Assembly (NCBI RefSeq): GCF_016900775.1 | Contig: NZ_JACJKN010000001.1 | Coordinates: 1-64,000, forward strand | Length of the DNA: 64,000 nucleotides | Reading direction: 5' to 3' | From: Olsenella uli | Lineage (GTDB): Bacteria > Actinomycetota > Coriobacteriia > Coriobacteriales > Atopobiaceae | Shown here: piece by piece, positions 29,749 through 38,341 of the stretch | How positions within the stretch are numbered: position 1 is the stretch's first letter | Layout of the letters: every line of letters begins with the position of its first letter | The notes under the pieces: model-generated | What the model saw: only the letters and a program-made list of their open reading frames with translations | Told to the model about the DNA's origin: nothing | The model's database searches: none | Made by a program: the position numbers and the translations under genes

Positions 29749-30648
29749 GTGGAACTCATCGTTCACGTGCTCGAGCACAGCCTCTGGGACACTCTCGAGC
29801 TCGTTCCGTTTCTGCTGATTACCTACCTTGCGATGGAGGCGATAGAGCACTCGGCGAGCGCGCACGTGCAGGCCGCCGTGGAGCGCTCGGGCAAGGCGGG
29901 CCCCGTCGTGGGGGCAATCCTGGGGGCGCTGCCGCAGTGCGGCTTCTCCGCGATGGCGGCGACGCTCTACGCGGGGCGCGTGGTCACGGCCGGCACGCTC
30001 GTCGCGGTGATACTCTCGACCTCCGACGAGATGGTGCCCGTGTTTCTGGCGCACCAGGAGCCCCCGGCGCGCCTGCTCGCGATCCTTGGGGTCAAGGTGG
30101 CCGTGGGCGTTGCGGTGGGGCTGCTCGTCGACGTTGCCCTGCGGCTCTGGCACCGCGCGGGAGACGGCCACCTGCACATCCACGAGCTCTGCGAGCGCGA
30201 GCACTGCCACTGCGACGACGAGGGGCACGGCCACGAGCACGGCCACGGCAGGTGGGCCATCCTGCGCTCCGCGCTCGTCCACACGGTACAGGTGACCTTC
30301 TTCATCTACGTGGTGACCTTCGTCTTTGGCCTGGTGATAGAGCTCGTGGGGCAAGACGCCCTCGGGGCGCTTCTCGCCGACCATCCCGTGCGCGCGACCT
30401 TCGTGGCCGCGCTCGTGGGGCTGATCCCCAACTGTGGGGCGAGCGTGGCGATCACGGAGCTCTACCTCGACGGCGTGCTCGGCGCGGGCCCCATGCTCGC
30501 GGGGCTTCTCGCCTCCGGCGGCGTGGGGCTGCTCGTGCTGTGGCGCACCAACGCGGACGCGCGGCAGAACGCGGCGATCACGGCCTTTGTGTATGCCGCG
30601 GCCGTGGCCGTTGGCCTCGTGGCGGGCGCCTCGGGTATCCTGTTGTAG
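29749..30648 (+). CDS. Putative heavy-metal/manganese permease (ArsP_2-like, 10-TM type)
   Basis: The 299-residue membrane protein has two similar halves, each with a proline-Cys-Gly motif: GALPQCGFSAMAATLYAG and GLIPNCGASVAITELYLDG. That is typical of the putative 10-TM metal exporter family. A central cytoplasmic or periplasmic loop (about residues 143-166) is rich in His, Cys and Asp (HIHELCEREHCHCDDE, then GHGHEHGHG), suited to metal binding. It starts with GTG at 29749 after TTTGGAGGAC. The metal is not established; manganese or another divalent cation is likely. Confidence 0.7.
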   Translation: MELIVHVLEHSLWDTLELVPFLLITYLAMEAIEHSASAHVQAAVERSGKAGPVVGAILGALPQCGFSAMAATLYAGRVVTAGTLVAVILSTSDEMVPVFLAHQEPPARLLAILGVKVAVGVAVGLLVDVALRLWHRAGDGHLHIHELCEREHCHCDDEGHGHEHGHGRWAILRSALVHTVQVTFFIYVVTFVFGLVIELVGQDALGALLADHPVRATFVAALVGLIPNCGASVAITELYLDGVLGAGPMLAGLLASGGVGLLVLWRTNADARQNAAITAFVYAAAVAVGLVAGASGILL

Positions 30649-30684
30649 GTGAGAAGAACGCTGCGATGAGGGAGGGCGAGGCCC

Positions 30685-31470
30685 ATGCCGCTGCGAAAGA
30701 GGGGGCGCTTCGAGAGGACCGACGTCCCGGAGGCAAGCCCGTACCGAAACATCGTCGGCGCCATCGTGTGCGTGGTCGCGCTTGCCGCGACGGCGCTGGT
30801 GGTCAGCCTCGTGTGGCAGCGCGTGAGCCTTGAGAGCCGCCTCGGCGACGTGAGCCTCTCGGACGCGCTCTCAGGGCAGGCCACCTCGGACGTCACCGAG
30901 GGAACCTCCTACGTAGCCTCCGCGGACGAGCATGAGACCGTCCTTCTCCTCACGACGGACAGCCTCGACGGGGGATCGCTTTCCGCGGTGAGGATCTTGG
31001 ACGTCAACCGGACCCAGGGCACGGCCGTGCTCGCCAACGTGCCGGTGGCGACGCGGGTGACCTCGAACGACACGGCCTACTCCGTGGCGGACCTCTACGC
31101 CGCCTCCGGCGGCTCCGCGTGCGTGGCGCCGCTCGCACAGGCGACGGGCGCCGGCTTTGACCACGTGGTCGTGGCGACGGGAGACGTTGTCGAGGAGGCC
31201 GCGGCCATTGCGGGGACGGGGGCCTCCGACCTCGTGCGCTCGGCCTCCGACCTGCTCTCCAAGATGCGGACGGACATGGACGCGACGGGCCTTCTCGCCC
31301 TCGCCGAGGCGCTCTCCTCCGTGGGGACGGCCAACATCTCCGTGGTGGAGGCCCCGGTTGCCCCGGAGACCGTCACGGACGAGGAGGGCAACGTGGCCGA
31401 GACCGGGCTTCAGCTCGTCGACCGCGTGCAGCTTTGTGCCGCGCTCGGGCTCATCGTTCCGGCGGCGTAG
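30685..31470 (+). CDS. Membrane protein with degenerate LCP (LytR-CpsA-Psr)-like domain
   Basis: I recognise no named gene. The 261-residue protein has a short cytoplasmic N-terminus, one transmembrane segment (about 24-46) and an extracellular domain. Its layout (LLTTDSLDGGSLSAVRILDV, then VLANVPVATRV, then VADLYAASGGSACV, then GFDHVVVATGDVVEEAAAIAG) mirrors the LCP ligase at 40933. The catalytic SIPRDT arginine region is replaced by NVPVATRV. It may be a non-catalytic LCP relative or scaffold. The ATG at 30685 follows GGGAGGG. It lies between the metal permease and glycosyltransferase genes. Confidence 0.5.
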   Translation: MPLRKRGRFERTDVPEASPYRNIVGAIVCVVALAATALVVSLVWQRVSLESRLGDVSLSDALSGQATSDVTEGTSYVASADEHETVLLLTTDSLDGGSLSAVRILDVNRTQGTAVLANVPVATRVTSNDTAYSVADLYAASGGSACVAPLAQATGAGFDHVVVATGDVVEEAAAIAGTGASDLVRSASDLLSKMRTDMDATGLLALAEALSSVGTANISVVEAPVAPETVTDEEGNVAETGLQLVDRVQLCAALGLIVPAA

Positions 31471-31549
31471 GGCCGTCGCTTTCGCGGGGCGCCCGACGTC
31501 CACGCGGCGTCCATCACTGTGCTCATTTTGCCAAGGCGTTCCGCGTGCG

Positions 31550-31578
31550 TTCAGCTGCGCGTCCGTGCCTGATACCCT
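31550..31578 (+). promoter_or_regulatory. Possible promoter of the glycosyltransferase/glycyl-radical unit
   Basis: An extended -10 (TGATACCCT, with hexamer 31573-31578) has a weak TTCAGC 17 bp upstream. A 7-bp hairpin (31600-31616, TGCCCCG) lies between it and the start at 31630. It is only moderately convincing. Confidence 0.35.
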
Positions 31579-31629
31579 AGATTTCGTGGTCTGGCACGTT
31601 GCCCCGCGACGGGGCAGAAGGACGCGGGC

Positions 31630-32694
31630 ATGACGCATTACACGCCGACATCGCCGAAGGTCTCGGTGCTCATGGTGTCCCATGACGCCGAGAAGACCGT
31701 GCGACGCGCCGTGGAGAGCCTCCAGAACCAGACCTTCCAAAACTTCGAACTTGTCGTCGTGGACGCCGGCTCGGCGGACGAGACGGCGCGCCTGCTCTCG
31801 GCGCTTGCGGACCGGGACATGCGCGTCTCGGTGGCGCAGGCGGGGGAGTGCGGGCGCCAGGACGCCCTCAACCTCGCGCTCGATCGCGCCCGCGGCGACT
31901 ACCTGCTCGTCTTTGACGCTGACGGCTGGGCCGACCCCACGATGCTCGAGGAGCTCGCGGACCGGGCGGAGTCGGGCTCGCTTGAGCTTGTCATCGGCGG
32001 GTTCTCGCTCTCGCTCTCCATCGGCGGAGGTCGCTCGGCGCGCGCCGAGGTCTCCTCGGAGGCGCGCACCTTTCCCACGCAGCATGACTTTCGCTCCTAC
32101 GCCTGGAAGCTCCTCGCGGAGGGGCAGCTCCTCCCCGCAAGCGGCAAGCTCTTCTCGCGCGCGCTCGTCGAGCGAAGCGGCGCGCGCTTCTCGCAGGGGA
32201 GCGGGTCAGACCACTCCTTCGTGACGCGCTGCCTCGCCGAGGTCGAGCGGGTTGCCGTGGTCGCTGGCGCCCGCTACCACGTCTCCCGGGGCATCCCGCA
32301 CGGCCCCCGGGACGTCGTGGACGGCTATCGGCGGCTCGAGGAGGAGCACGCCGCCCTTCTCGCCCTCTACGAGAGCTGGGGGCTCGACGGGGACGCCGCA
32401 AGCGTCGAGGCGATTCAGGACCGCTATATCGAGCAGCTCATGGACTGCGTCGAGCGCATCTGCGGGAGGGGGAGCCGCATGGGCTCCGCCGACCAGCGCC
32501 GCCTGGTGGCGCAGATGATTGACACCGACCGCGCCCAGGTAGCGGCGAGCGTTGCCCGCCCGCGGGGCAGCGCGGCTCGGGCCATGCTCGCCCCCATACG
32601 GGCGCGGAACATCCCCCTCGTGTGTGCGCAGACGCGCCTGATTTCCCTCATTCGTCCCGGGATTGCGGACGTCACGCCTGATCTCTTTGTATAG
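31630..32694 (+). CDS. Family 2 glycosyltransferase
   Basis: It probably adds a sugar to a cell-envelope glycan from an NDP-sugar. The 354-residue protein has a GT-A domain: VSVLMVSHDAEKTVRRAVES at the start and the metal-binding LLVFDADGW. It is soluble, with no transmembrane segment. The ATG at 31630 follows AGAAGGACG. It ends 36 nt before the glycyl-radical enzyme gene, an odd pairing. Donor and acceptor are unknown. Confidence 0.8.
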   Translation: MTHYTPTSPKVSVLMVSHDAEKTVRRAVESLQNQTFQNFELVVVDAGSADETARLLSALADRDMRVSVAQAGECGRQDALNLALDRARGDYLLVFDADGWADPTMLEELADRAESGSLELVIGGFSLSLSIGGGRSARAEVSSEARTFPTQHDFRSYAWKLLAEGQLLPASGKLFSRALVERSGARFSQGSGSDHSFVTRCLAEVERVAVVAGARYHVSRGIPHGPRDVVDGYRRLEEEHAALLALYESWGLDGDAASVEAIQDRYIEQLMDCVERICGRGSRMGSADQRRLVAQMIDTDRAQVAASVARPRGSAARAMLAPIRARNIPLVCAQTRLISLIRPGIADVTPDLFV

Positions 32695-32730
32695 AATTAT
32701 TTCAGGTTACGTACGAAAGCCGGAGGAACC

Positions 32731-35067
32731 ATGCTCACCCCTCGCACGCAGCGCATCAAGGACTCCCTCTTCGCCCGCCCGCGCCGGATCTCGCTCGAGC
32801 GGGCGCTGCTCTATCGAGAGAGCTATCTTGAGACGGAGGGCGAGCCCGTGGTCATGCGCCGGGCGAAGGCGTTCCGGCGCGTGCTCGAGCGCCACAGGAT
32901 CGTCATCGACGGGGACGACCTGCTCGCGGGCAACCGCACGGAGGAGCCGCGCGCCGGCGTGGTCTCGCCCGAGATGTCGCCGTACTGGATCCTCGACGAG
33001 CTCGACGAGTTTCCCGTGCGCCCGCAGGACACCTTCGACGTGTCCGAGGAGGACAAGCGGACCTATCGCGAGGTGCTCTACCCCTTCTGGGCGGGCCGCT
33101 CGCTCAACGACTGGTATCGCGCGCACCGCCCCGAGGAGGTGGCGGCCGCCGAGAGGGACCGCGTCTTCGCCGTGGCGCAGACGGACAAGGGGCAGGGGCA
33201 CATCATCGCGGATGTGGGCGAGGTGCTCGACCGCGGCCTCGGGGTCCTTCTCGCCGAGGTCGAGGCGCGTCGCGACGCCGCGCCCGCAAACGACTTCCTC
33301 CGGGCGGGCGCCCTGTGCGTGCGTGCCGTCATCGACTACGTCCGCCGCTACGAGCGCATTGTGAGGGACGCGGCGCTGGGGCGTTCCGTGGCAGATCCAA
33401 ATGCCTCCGTGGCGCCCGCCTCGACGCCCGAGCGCGCTCGCGAGCTCTCCCGCCTGGCGGACGTGCTCGCCCACGTGGCGACGGAGCCCTGCCGCGACCT
33501 CTATGACGCGCTCCAGCTCACCTGGCTTCTCTGCGTGGCGCTGCAGCACGAGTCCAACGCGAGCTCCATCTCCCTGGGGCGCATGGACCAGTACCTGCTG
33601 CCGTACTATCACGCGAGCGTCGCGGCGGGCGCCTCGGAGGGGGAGGTCCGCGAGCTCCTGCAGTGCTTCTACCTCAAGACCAACACGGTCGTCTTTGTGC
33701 GCTCCACGGACAGCGCCCGTTTCTTCGCGGGCTTTCCCACGGGCTACAACCTCGTGGTGGGCGGCGTGGACGCCGAGGGCGGCGACGCCTCGAATGAGCT
33801 CTCCGCGCTGCTGCTCGACCTCCAGAGGGATACGCGTCTGCCGCAGCCCAACCTCAGCGTGCGCCTGCACGCGGGCACGCCCGACGCGCTCCTGGCCAAG
33901 GCGGCCGAGATCATCCGCCTGGGGGACGGCCTGCCGCAGTGCTTCAACGACGAGGTGAACGTCGAGTCCTTCACCCGCCGAGGCGTGAGCCTTGCCGACG
34001 CGCGCGACTATGCCGTCGTGGGCTGCGTGGAGCTCTCCATCCCCGGGCGCATGTACGGCCTGCATGACATCTGCATGTTCAACATGATGCGCTGCCTGGA
34101 GCTGGCCATGCGCGCGCACCCGGAGGGCCTTGCCTCCTTCGAGGAGCTGGAGCGCGAGGTCGAGCGCACCATCGATCACTACGTGGCCCTCATGGTGCGC
34201 GGCTGCAACGTCTGCGACGAGGCGCATCGCGAGACCTCACCCACGCCGCTGCTCTCCGTGCTCGTGCACGACTCCCTCGAGCGTGGCGCGGACATCACCT
34301 CCGGCGGCGCCCGCTACAACCCGTCCGGCGTGCAGGGCGTGGGCACGGCCAACCTTGCCGACTCGCTCTACGTGGTGAAGAGGGCCGTCTTCGAGGAGGG
34401 CGCGCTCACGTGGCGCCAGCTGCTCGGGATGCTCGAGCGCGACTGGCAGGGCGAGGGCGACGAGGTGTGGCGCCAGCGCTTCATCAACCGCTACGCCAAG
34501 TACGGCAACGACGTCGACGAGGTGGACGAGATAGGCCGCCGCTTCCTCGCGCACTACGGCGAGGAGGTCGCGCGCTACGAGAACGCGCGCGGCGGCCGCT
34601 TCCAGCCCGGCAGCTACACGGTCTCCGCGCACATTCCGCTCGGCGCCGCCGTGGGCGCCACGCCGGACGGTCGGCGCGCCGGCGAGCAGCTCGCCGACGG
34701 CGGCCTCTCGCCCATGGTGGGGCGCGACAAGAACGGCCCCACCGCGAGCCTGCTCTCCGTCTCCAAGCTGGAGAACGTGCTCGACACCAACGGGTCGCTC
34801 CTCAACGTCAAGTTCTCGCCGTCCACCCTCGAGGGCGAGGCGGGCATCGCGCGCCTCGTGGCCTACCTGCGCGCCTTCTGCCGGCTCAAGATCCAGCACA
34901 TCCAGTTCAACGTGGTGGATCGCGCCACGCTCCTCGACGCCCAGGCCCATCCCGAGAACCACCGCGACCTCGTGGTGCGCGTCGCCGGGTACTCCGCGAT
35001 GTTCGTCGAGCTCGCCAAGGCGATCCAGGACGACATCATCAACCGCACCGAGCACGAGCTTTCCTGA
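32731..35067 (+). CDS. Glycyl-radical enzyme, PFL2/dehydratase-like
   Basis: Anaerobic enzymes of this family use a backbone glycyl radical to start thiyl-radical chemistry. The 778-residue protein has the thiyl Cys432 in VVGCVELSIPGR, with Glu434 two residues later as in glycerol and hydroxyproline dehydratases and choline lyase. The glycyl radical is Gly753 in RVAGYSAMF, 25 residues from the end. It is not pyruvate formate-lyase, which has adjacent cysteines. The substrate is unknown. Its own activase follows. Its TGA lies within a family B repeat. Confidence 0.88.
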   Translation: MLTPRTQRIKDSLFARPRRISLERALLYRESYLETEGEPVVMRRAKAFRRVLERHRIVIDGDDLLAGNRTEEPRAGVVSPEMSPYWILDELDEFPVRPQDTFDVSEEDKRTYREVLYPFWAGRSLNDWYRAHRPEEVAAAERDRVFAVAQTDKGQGHIIADVGEVLDRGLGVLLAEVEARRDAAPANDFLRAGALCVRAVIDYVRRYERIVRDAALGRSVADPNASVAPASTPERARELSRLADVLAHVATEPCRDLYDALQLTWLLCVALQHESNASSISLGRMDQYLLPYYHASVAAGASEGEVRELLQCFYLKTNTVVFVRSTDSARFFAGFPTGYNLVVGGVDAEGGDASNELSALLLDLQRDTRLPQPNLSVRLHAGTPDALLAKAAEIIRLGDGLPQCFNDEVNVESFTRRGVSLADARDYAVVGCVELSIPGRMYGLHDICMFNMMRCLELAMRAHPEGLASFEELEREVERTIDHYVALMVRGCNVCDEAHRETSPTPLLSVLVHDSLERGADITSGGARYNPSGVQGVGTANLADSLYVVKRAVFEEGALTWRQLLGMLERDWQGEGDEVWRQRFINRYAKYGNDVDEVDEIGRRFLAHYGEEVARYENARGGRFQPGSYTVSAHIPLGAAVGATPDGRRAGEQLADGGLSPMVGRDKNGPTASLLSVSKLENVLDTNGSLLNVKFSPSTLEGEAGIARLVAYLRAFCRLKIQHIQFNVVDRATLLDAQAHPENHRDLVVRVAGYSAMFVELAKAIQDDIINRTEHELS

Positions 35068-35091
35068 CAAAGGTGACAGGGGCGATTGTCA
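35063..35091 (+). repeat. TGACAA element (family B), half-copy spanning a stop and the next start
   Basis: This 29-nt sequence (CCTGACAAAGGTGACAGGGG start) matches the inverted copy at 50810-50838 at 27 of 29 positions and the left arm of 10237-10307 at 25 of 29. It supplies the glycyl-radical gene's TGA, contains the AGGGG likely used for ribosome binding, and ends on the A of the activase ATG. Confidence 0.75.
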
Positions 35092-35942
35092 TGAAACCCG
35101 TTGTGGCCACCATCACCAACGTGCAGCGCTTCTCGCTTCACGACGGCGGGGGCATCCGCACGGTGGTCTTTCTCAAGGGGTGTCCCTTCCGCTGCCCGTG
35201 GTGCTGCAACCCCGAGAACCTCTCGGGCGAGCCGGAGGTCTCGTTCAAGGAGCGGCTCTGCATCCGCTGCTCGCCGCGCGTCGGGGGCGGCCTCTGCCAG
35301 ACCCCGCCCGAGGACTGCCCTACGGGCGCCAAGGAGCTTCTTGGCCGGACGCGCGGCGTGGGGGAGCTTGTGGCCGAAGTGGTGCGCGACCGGTCCTTCT
35401 TTGAGGAGAGCGGCGGCGGGGTGACGGTCTCGGGCGGCGAGTGCCTGCTCTACCAGGACTTCCTCTGCGCGTTTCTGGAGGCCTGCCACGAGGAGGGCGT
35501 CTCGACGGCCATCGAGTCGACGCTTGCCGTGCCGCTGGCCGACGTGGGACGGCTCGTGGCGGCGTGCGACGCGTTCCTCGTGGACTTCAAGATCGCAGAC
35601 CGGGCGCGCAGCCTCGAGGCGACGGGCATCGACCCCGACGTGCGCGATGCCAACGTGCGCGCCGTTCTTGGCGCCGGCGGGCGCGTGGTCGCCCGGATGC
35701 CCGTCATCCCCGGGTTCACCGACGACACCGCCTGCGTGGAGGCCAACGTGGCGCGCATCTGCGAGCTGGGCATAACGCGCGTTGACGTGCTCCCATTCCA
35801 CCAGCTGGGGCAGGGCAAGTACGACTCTCTCGGCCGCGCCTACGGCCTGCGCGACGTGCCGCAGCTCTCCGAGCGGGACGTGGCGGAGGTGGTCGCGCGC
35901 TGCGAGGCGGCCGGCCTCAGGACGGTGGTGCGCGGGGAGTAG
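35091..35942 (+). CDS. Glycyl-radical enzyme activating protein (radical SAM)
   Basis: It installs the glycyl radical on the upstream enzyme using S-adenosylmethionine. The 283-residue protein has the radical-SAM cluster CPFRCPWC (Cys31, Cys35, Cys38) and GGGVTVSGGECL. The ferredoxin-like insert seen in most such activases is cut down to about 25 residues with four Cys (CIRC, C, CPTGA), so it may hold one auxiliary cluster instead of two. The ATG at 35091 lies in the repeat 23 nt after the upstream stop. Confidence 0.9.
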   Translation: MKPVVATITNVQRFSLHDGGGIRTVVFLKGCPFRCPWCCNPENLSGEPEVSFKERLCIRCSPRVGGGLCQTPPEDCPTGAKELLGRTRGVGELVAEVVRDRSFFEESGGGVTVSGGECLLYQDFLCAFLEACHEEGVSTAIESTLAVPLADVGRLVAACDAFLVDFKIADRARSLEATGIDPDVRDANVRAVLGAGGRVVARMPVIPGFTDDTACVEANVARICELGITRVDVLPFHQLGQGKYDSLGRAYGLRDVPQLSERDVAEVVARCEAAGLRTVVRGE

Positions 35943-35951
35943 GGGGCGCGA

Positions 35952-36009
35952 GGTCGCATAAGGCGACATTTCCGCGCGAAATTGCCCCGATTTGTCAGGT
36001 TATGCGACC
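35952..36009. repeat. Inverted repeat between convergent genes
   Basis: GGTCGCATAA (35952-35961) and TTATGCGACC (36000-36009) pair perfectly. The 38-nt interior has its own ATTT-AAAT dyad. It lies between the convergent activase and glycosyltransferase genes and may be a bidirectional transcription end. Confidence 0.55.
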
Positions 36010-36036
36010 GAGACCTGGCCAGTCCGCCTGCCGCGA

Positions 36037-37155
36037 CTACACCCGGCCGCCCTCGCGGCGCCGGCGCAGCGTCTCGAGCACGAAGGCGGGCCCGTTGGCG
36101 CGCAGGCGATAGGCCGCCTCGCCGACGAGGTGCGCGTAGTAGGGGAGGTTGGCCGCGCGCGGCGCCTCGAGCCCGCGCACGCGCGCGAAGAGGCGCTTGC
36201 CGGCCGGGCTGATGCGCGCGCTGCGGAAGACCAGGCCCTCGTCAAGCCGCTCCATCGAGCTGGCGAGAAGGGCGTTGACCTCCTCGTCCCTCTCGCCGAC
36301 CGCGCTGACGGTGATGAGCGCGTAGTTGACGCCGCGCACGGCGAGCGCGTCGAGGACGCGCGGGTCGCTCACGTTGGCGAGCGCCGCCGTGTCCATCATG
36401 TCGTTCCAGCGCGTGAGGGGGACGAGCGGCGAGCGCGCGGCGAAGGCCTCCGCCTCGTTGAGGTCGCGCTCGCGATAGCGGTAGCCGGGACGCTCCGTGT
36501 AGGCGATGCGGCTCGTGCGGCAGAGGGTCTCCACGAGGAAGGGGTTGTCCGCCCAGCCCGCGCCGGGGACCTCGAGAAAGCGAATGCCCTTCTCGACAAG
36601 GTAGCCGCGCCGGTAGAGCGCGGCCCAGATGGCGGGGTGGTGGAGCAGAAGCTCGATGCCGTCGCCTATGGGGAAGGGCTGCGACTTGGGCCGCACCCGA
36701 CCCGCGTAGGGGCAGACCACGCGCGTGGGCGCGCCGCCGCCCTGGGCGGGGAGCTCACGCCAGTACGGGGCCTTCACCACGTCGACGCCCTCGGCGCCGC
36801 CATGCGCCTCGGCACAGGCGACGAGGTCGGCGAACCAGGTGGGCTCGAGCGCGTCGTCGGGCTCCACGATGGCGACCCACGTTCCGCGCGCGATGGAGAT
36901 CCCCCGGTTGCAGGAGGCGCCGTAGCCCTCGTTGCGCTTGTCCACGACCACGATGCGCGAGTCGTGGGCGGCGTGCTCGTGGACGATGGCGGCCGACCCG
37001 TCCGCGGAGCCGTCGTTCACGCAGATGATCTCGAGCTCCTCGTGCGTCTGCGCCTCGACGCTCGCCAGGCACTCGTCGAGCGTCTCCGCCACGTTGTAGA
37101 TGGGGATGACCACCGAGACGAGGCCGCCCCCGCCGCGCGTCTGGAAATCGCCCAT
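36037..37155 (-). CDS. Family 2 glycosyltransferase
   Basis: It has a GT-A fold: VSVVIPIYNVAETLDECLAS, then ICVNDGSADGS and the metal site VEPDDALEP, as in transferases that decorate cell-wall polymers. About 372 residues from the ATG at 37155, where a run of G (AGGGGGG) lies just upstream; the ATG at 37170 is possible but lacks a site. It is divergent from the galactofuranosyltransferase-like gene at 37250. Donor sugar is unknown. Confidence 0.8.
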   Translation of the reverse strand: MGDFQTRGGGGLVSVVIPIYNVAETLDECLASVEAQTHEELEIICVNDGSADGSAAIVHEHAAHDSRIVVVDKRNEGYGASCNRGISIARGTWVAIVEPDDALEPTWFADLVACAEAHGGAEGVDVVKAPYWRELPAQGGGAPTRVVCPYAGRVRPKSQPFPIGDGIELLLHHPAIWAALYRRGYLVEKGIRFLEVPGAGWADNPFLVETLCRTSRIAYTERPGYRYRERDLNEAEAFAARSPLVPLTRWNDMMDTAALANVSDPRVLDALAVRGVNYALITVSAVGERDEEVNALLASSMERLDEGLVFRSARISPAGKRLFARVRGLEAPRAANLPYYAHLVGEAAYRLRANGPAFVLETLRRRREGGRV

Positions 37156-37170
37156 GTGCCCCCCTGTCAT

Positions 37171-37249
37171 CCGCCGAGTAGACGTACCCTATACTATACG
37201 GACTGTGTCGTGCCGGGCGCTGGCCCGCGGCGGAGTGAGAGGTGGGGGG
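37171..37249. promoter_or_regulatory. Divergent promoter region between two glycosyltransferase genes
   Basis: A symmetrical AT core, CCTATACTATACGG (37188-37201), gives -10-like hexamers on both strands (TATACT 37190-37195 on +, TATAGT on -). I cannot assign convincing -35 boxes. One shared control region for the two genes is likely. Confidence 0.45.
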
Positions 37250-38242
37250 ATGAGGCGTCCCGCAATCGTCATCGTGACCTTCAAGCGCCAGGGCCTTCTC
37301 GCGGGCCTTCTCGAGTCCATCCTGGGGCTTACCGTGGCGCCGTGGCGCGTGGTGGTGGTGGACAACGAGAACTCCCCCGAGACGGCGCGGATCGTGGAGG
37401 GGTTCTCGGAGCGCGCCCGCGCGCTCTGGGGCGACACGACGGACGACCCGGACGCCGAGGGCGGCGTCTCGCGCGTGGCCTACGACCCCATGGAGGAGAA
37501 CACCGGCGGCTCCGGCGGCTTCTCAGAGGGCGTGCGTCGGGCCTTTGAGCTGGGCGCCGAGTGGTTCTGGGTCATGGACGACGACGTGGCCGTGGAGCCC
37601 GACGGCCTGGAGACGCTCGGGCGCTGGAGCGAGGAGGCCGAGGCCGTGATGGGCCTGCGCCGGGACTTCGACGACGGGCACTTCTTCTGGCAGCACCGCT
37701 TCTGGCCGCGCCTGGCGATCTACAACCCCTTCTCGCGCGACGGCTGGCGTCCCGGCGAGCGCTACAAGCTGTGCAACGCCCTCTGCTTTGAGGGCGGGTT
37801 CTTCTCGCGCGGGGTGGTCGAGAAGATCGGCCTGCCGGACGCCCGCTTCTTCATCTACCTGGACGACGCCCTCTACGGCTACCTGGCCAGCAAGGTGACG
37901 CCCGTCTACTACGTGCCGGACTACGTGCTCTCGCGCCGCCGCGAGGTGGCCAACCAGGCCGTGGGGTCCGTGCGCCAGCTCAACTCGACCTCGGACATGA
38001 CGCGCTACTACATCACGCGCAACCGCGGCTACCTGGCGCGCTACTTCATGCTCCACGGGGACTACAGCGCGCCCGGCTTTGCCCTGGGGACGCTGCTCAC
38101 CTTTGCGAAGGAGCTCTGCCGGATCTTGATCGTGGACCGCTCACATATGGCCTCGGGCATGCGGCGGCTCCTCGCGGGGCACCGCGAGGCCCGGCGGATC
38201 CTCCACGACCCCACCTGGGAGCCGATGCCGCCGCTCGGATAG
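37250..38242 (+). CDS. GlfT2-like glycosyltransferase (galactofuranosyl-type, family 2)
   Basis: The 330-residue protein resembles galactofuranosyltransferases: RPAIVIVTFKRQGLLAGLLES at the start, GGSGGFSEGVRRAFE, and the WFWVMDDDVAVEPDG metal-binding site, followed by FFIYLDDALYGYLASK. The ATG at 37250 follows GGTGGGGGG. With galE at 52849 in the same window, a galactose-based envelope glycan is plausible, but no UDP-galactopyranose mutase is seen here. Confidence 0.75.
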   Translation: MRRPAIVIVTFKRQGLLAGLLESILGLTVAPWRVVVVDNENSPETARIVEGFSERARALWGDTTDDPDAEGGVSRVAYDPMEENTGGSGGFSEGVRRAFELGAEWFWVMDDDVAVEPDGLETLGRWSEEAEAVMGLRRDFDDGHFFWQHRFWPRLAIYNPFSRDGWRPGERYKLCNALCFEGGFFSRGVVEKIGLPDARFFIYLDDALYGYLASKVTPVYYVPDYVLSRRREVANQAVGSVRQLNSTSDMTRYYITRNRGYLARYFMLHGDYSAPGFALGTLLTFAKELCRILIVDRSHMASGMRRLLAGHREARRILHDPTWEPMPPLG

Positions 38243-38341
38243 GGGCGCCGCGCGGGCCCGTGGGCCCTGCATGGCGTACAATCAAATGTTGCTCCGGGCG
38301 ACGCTTGCCCCGGGGCGCTGACCCGAGTGGAGAGGACTCAC

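Noticed and set aside
32731-35067. Pyruvate formate-lyase identity
   Set aside because: PFL has two adjacent active-site cysteines; here a single Cys432 is followed by Val-Glu, the dehydratase/lyase pattern.
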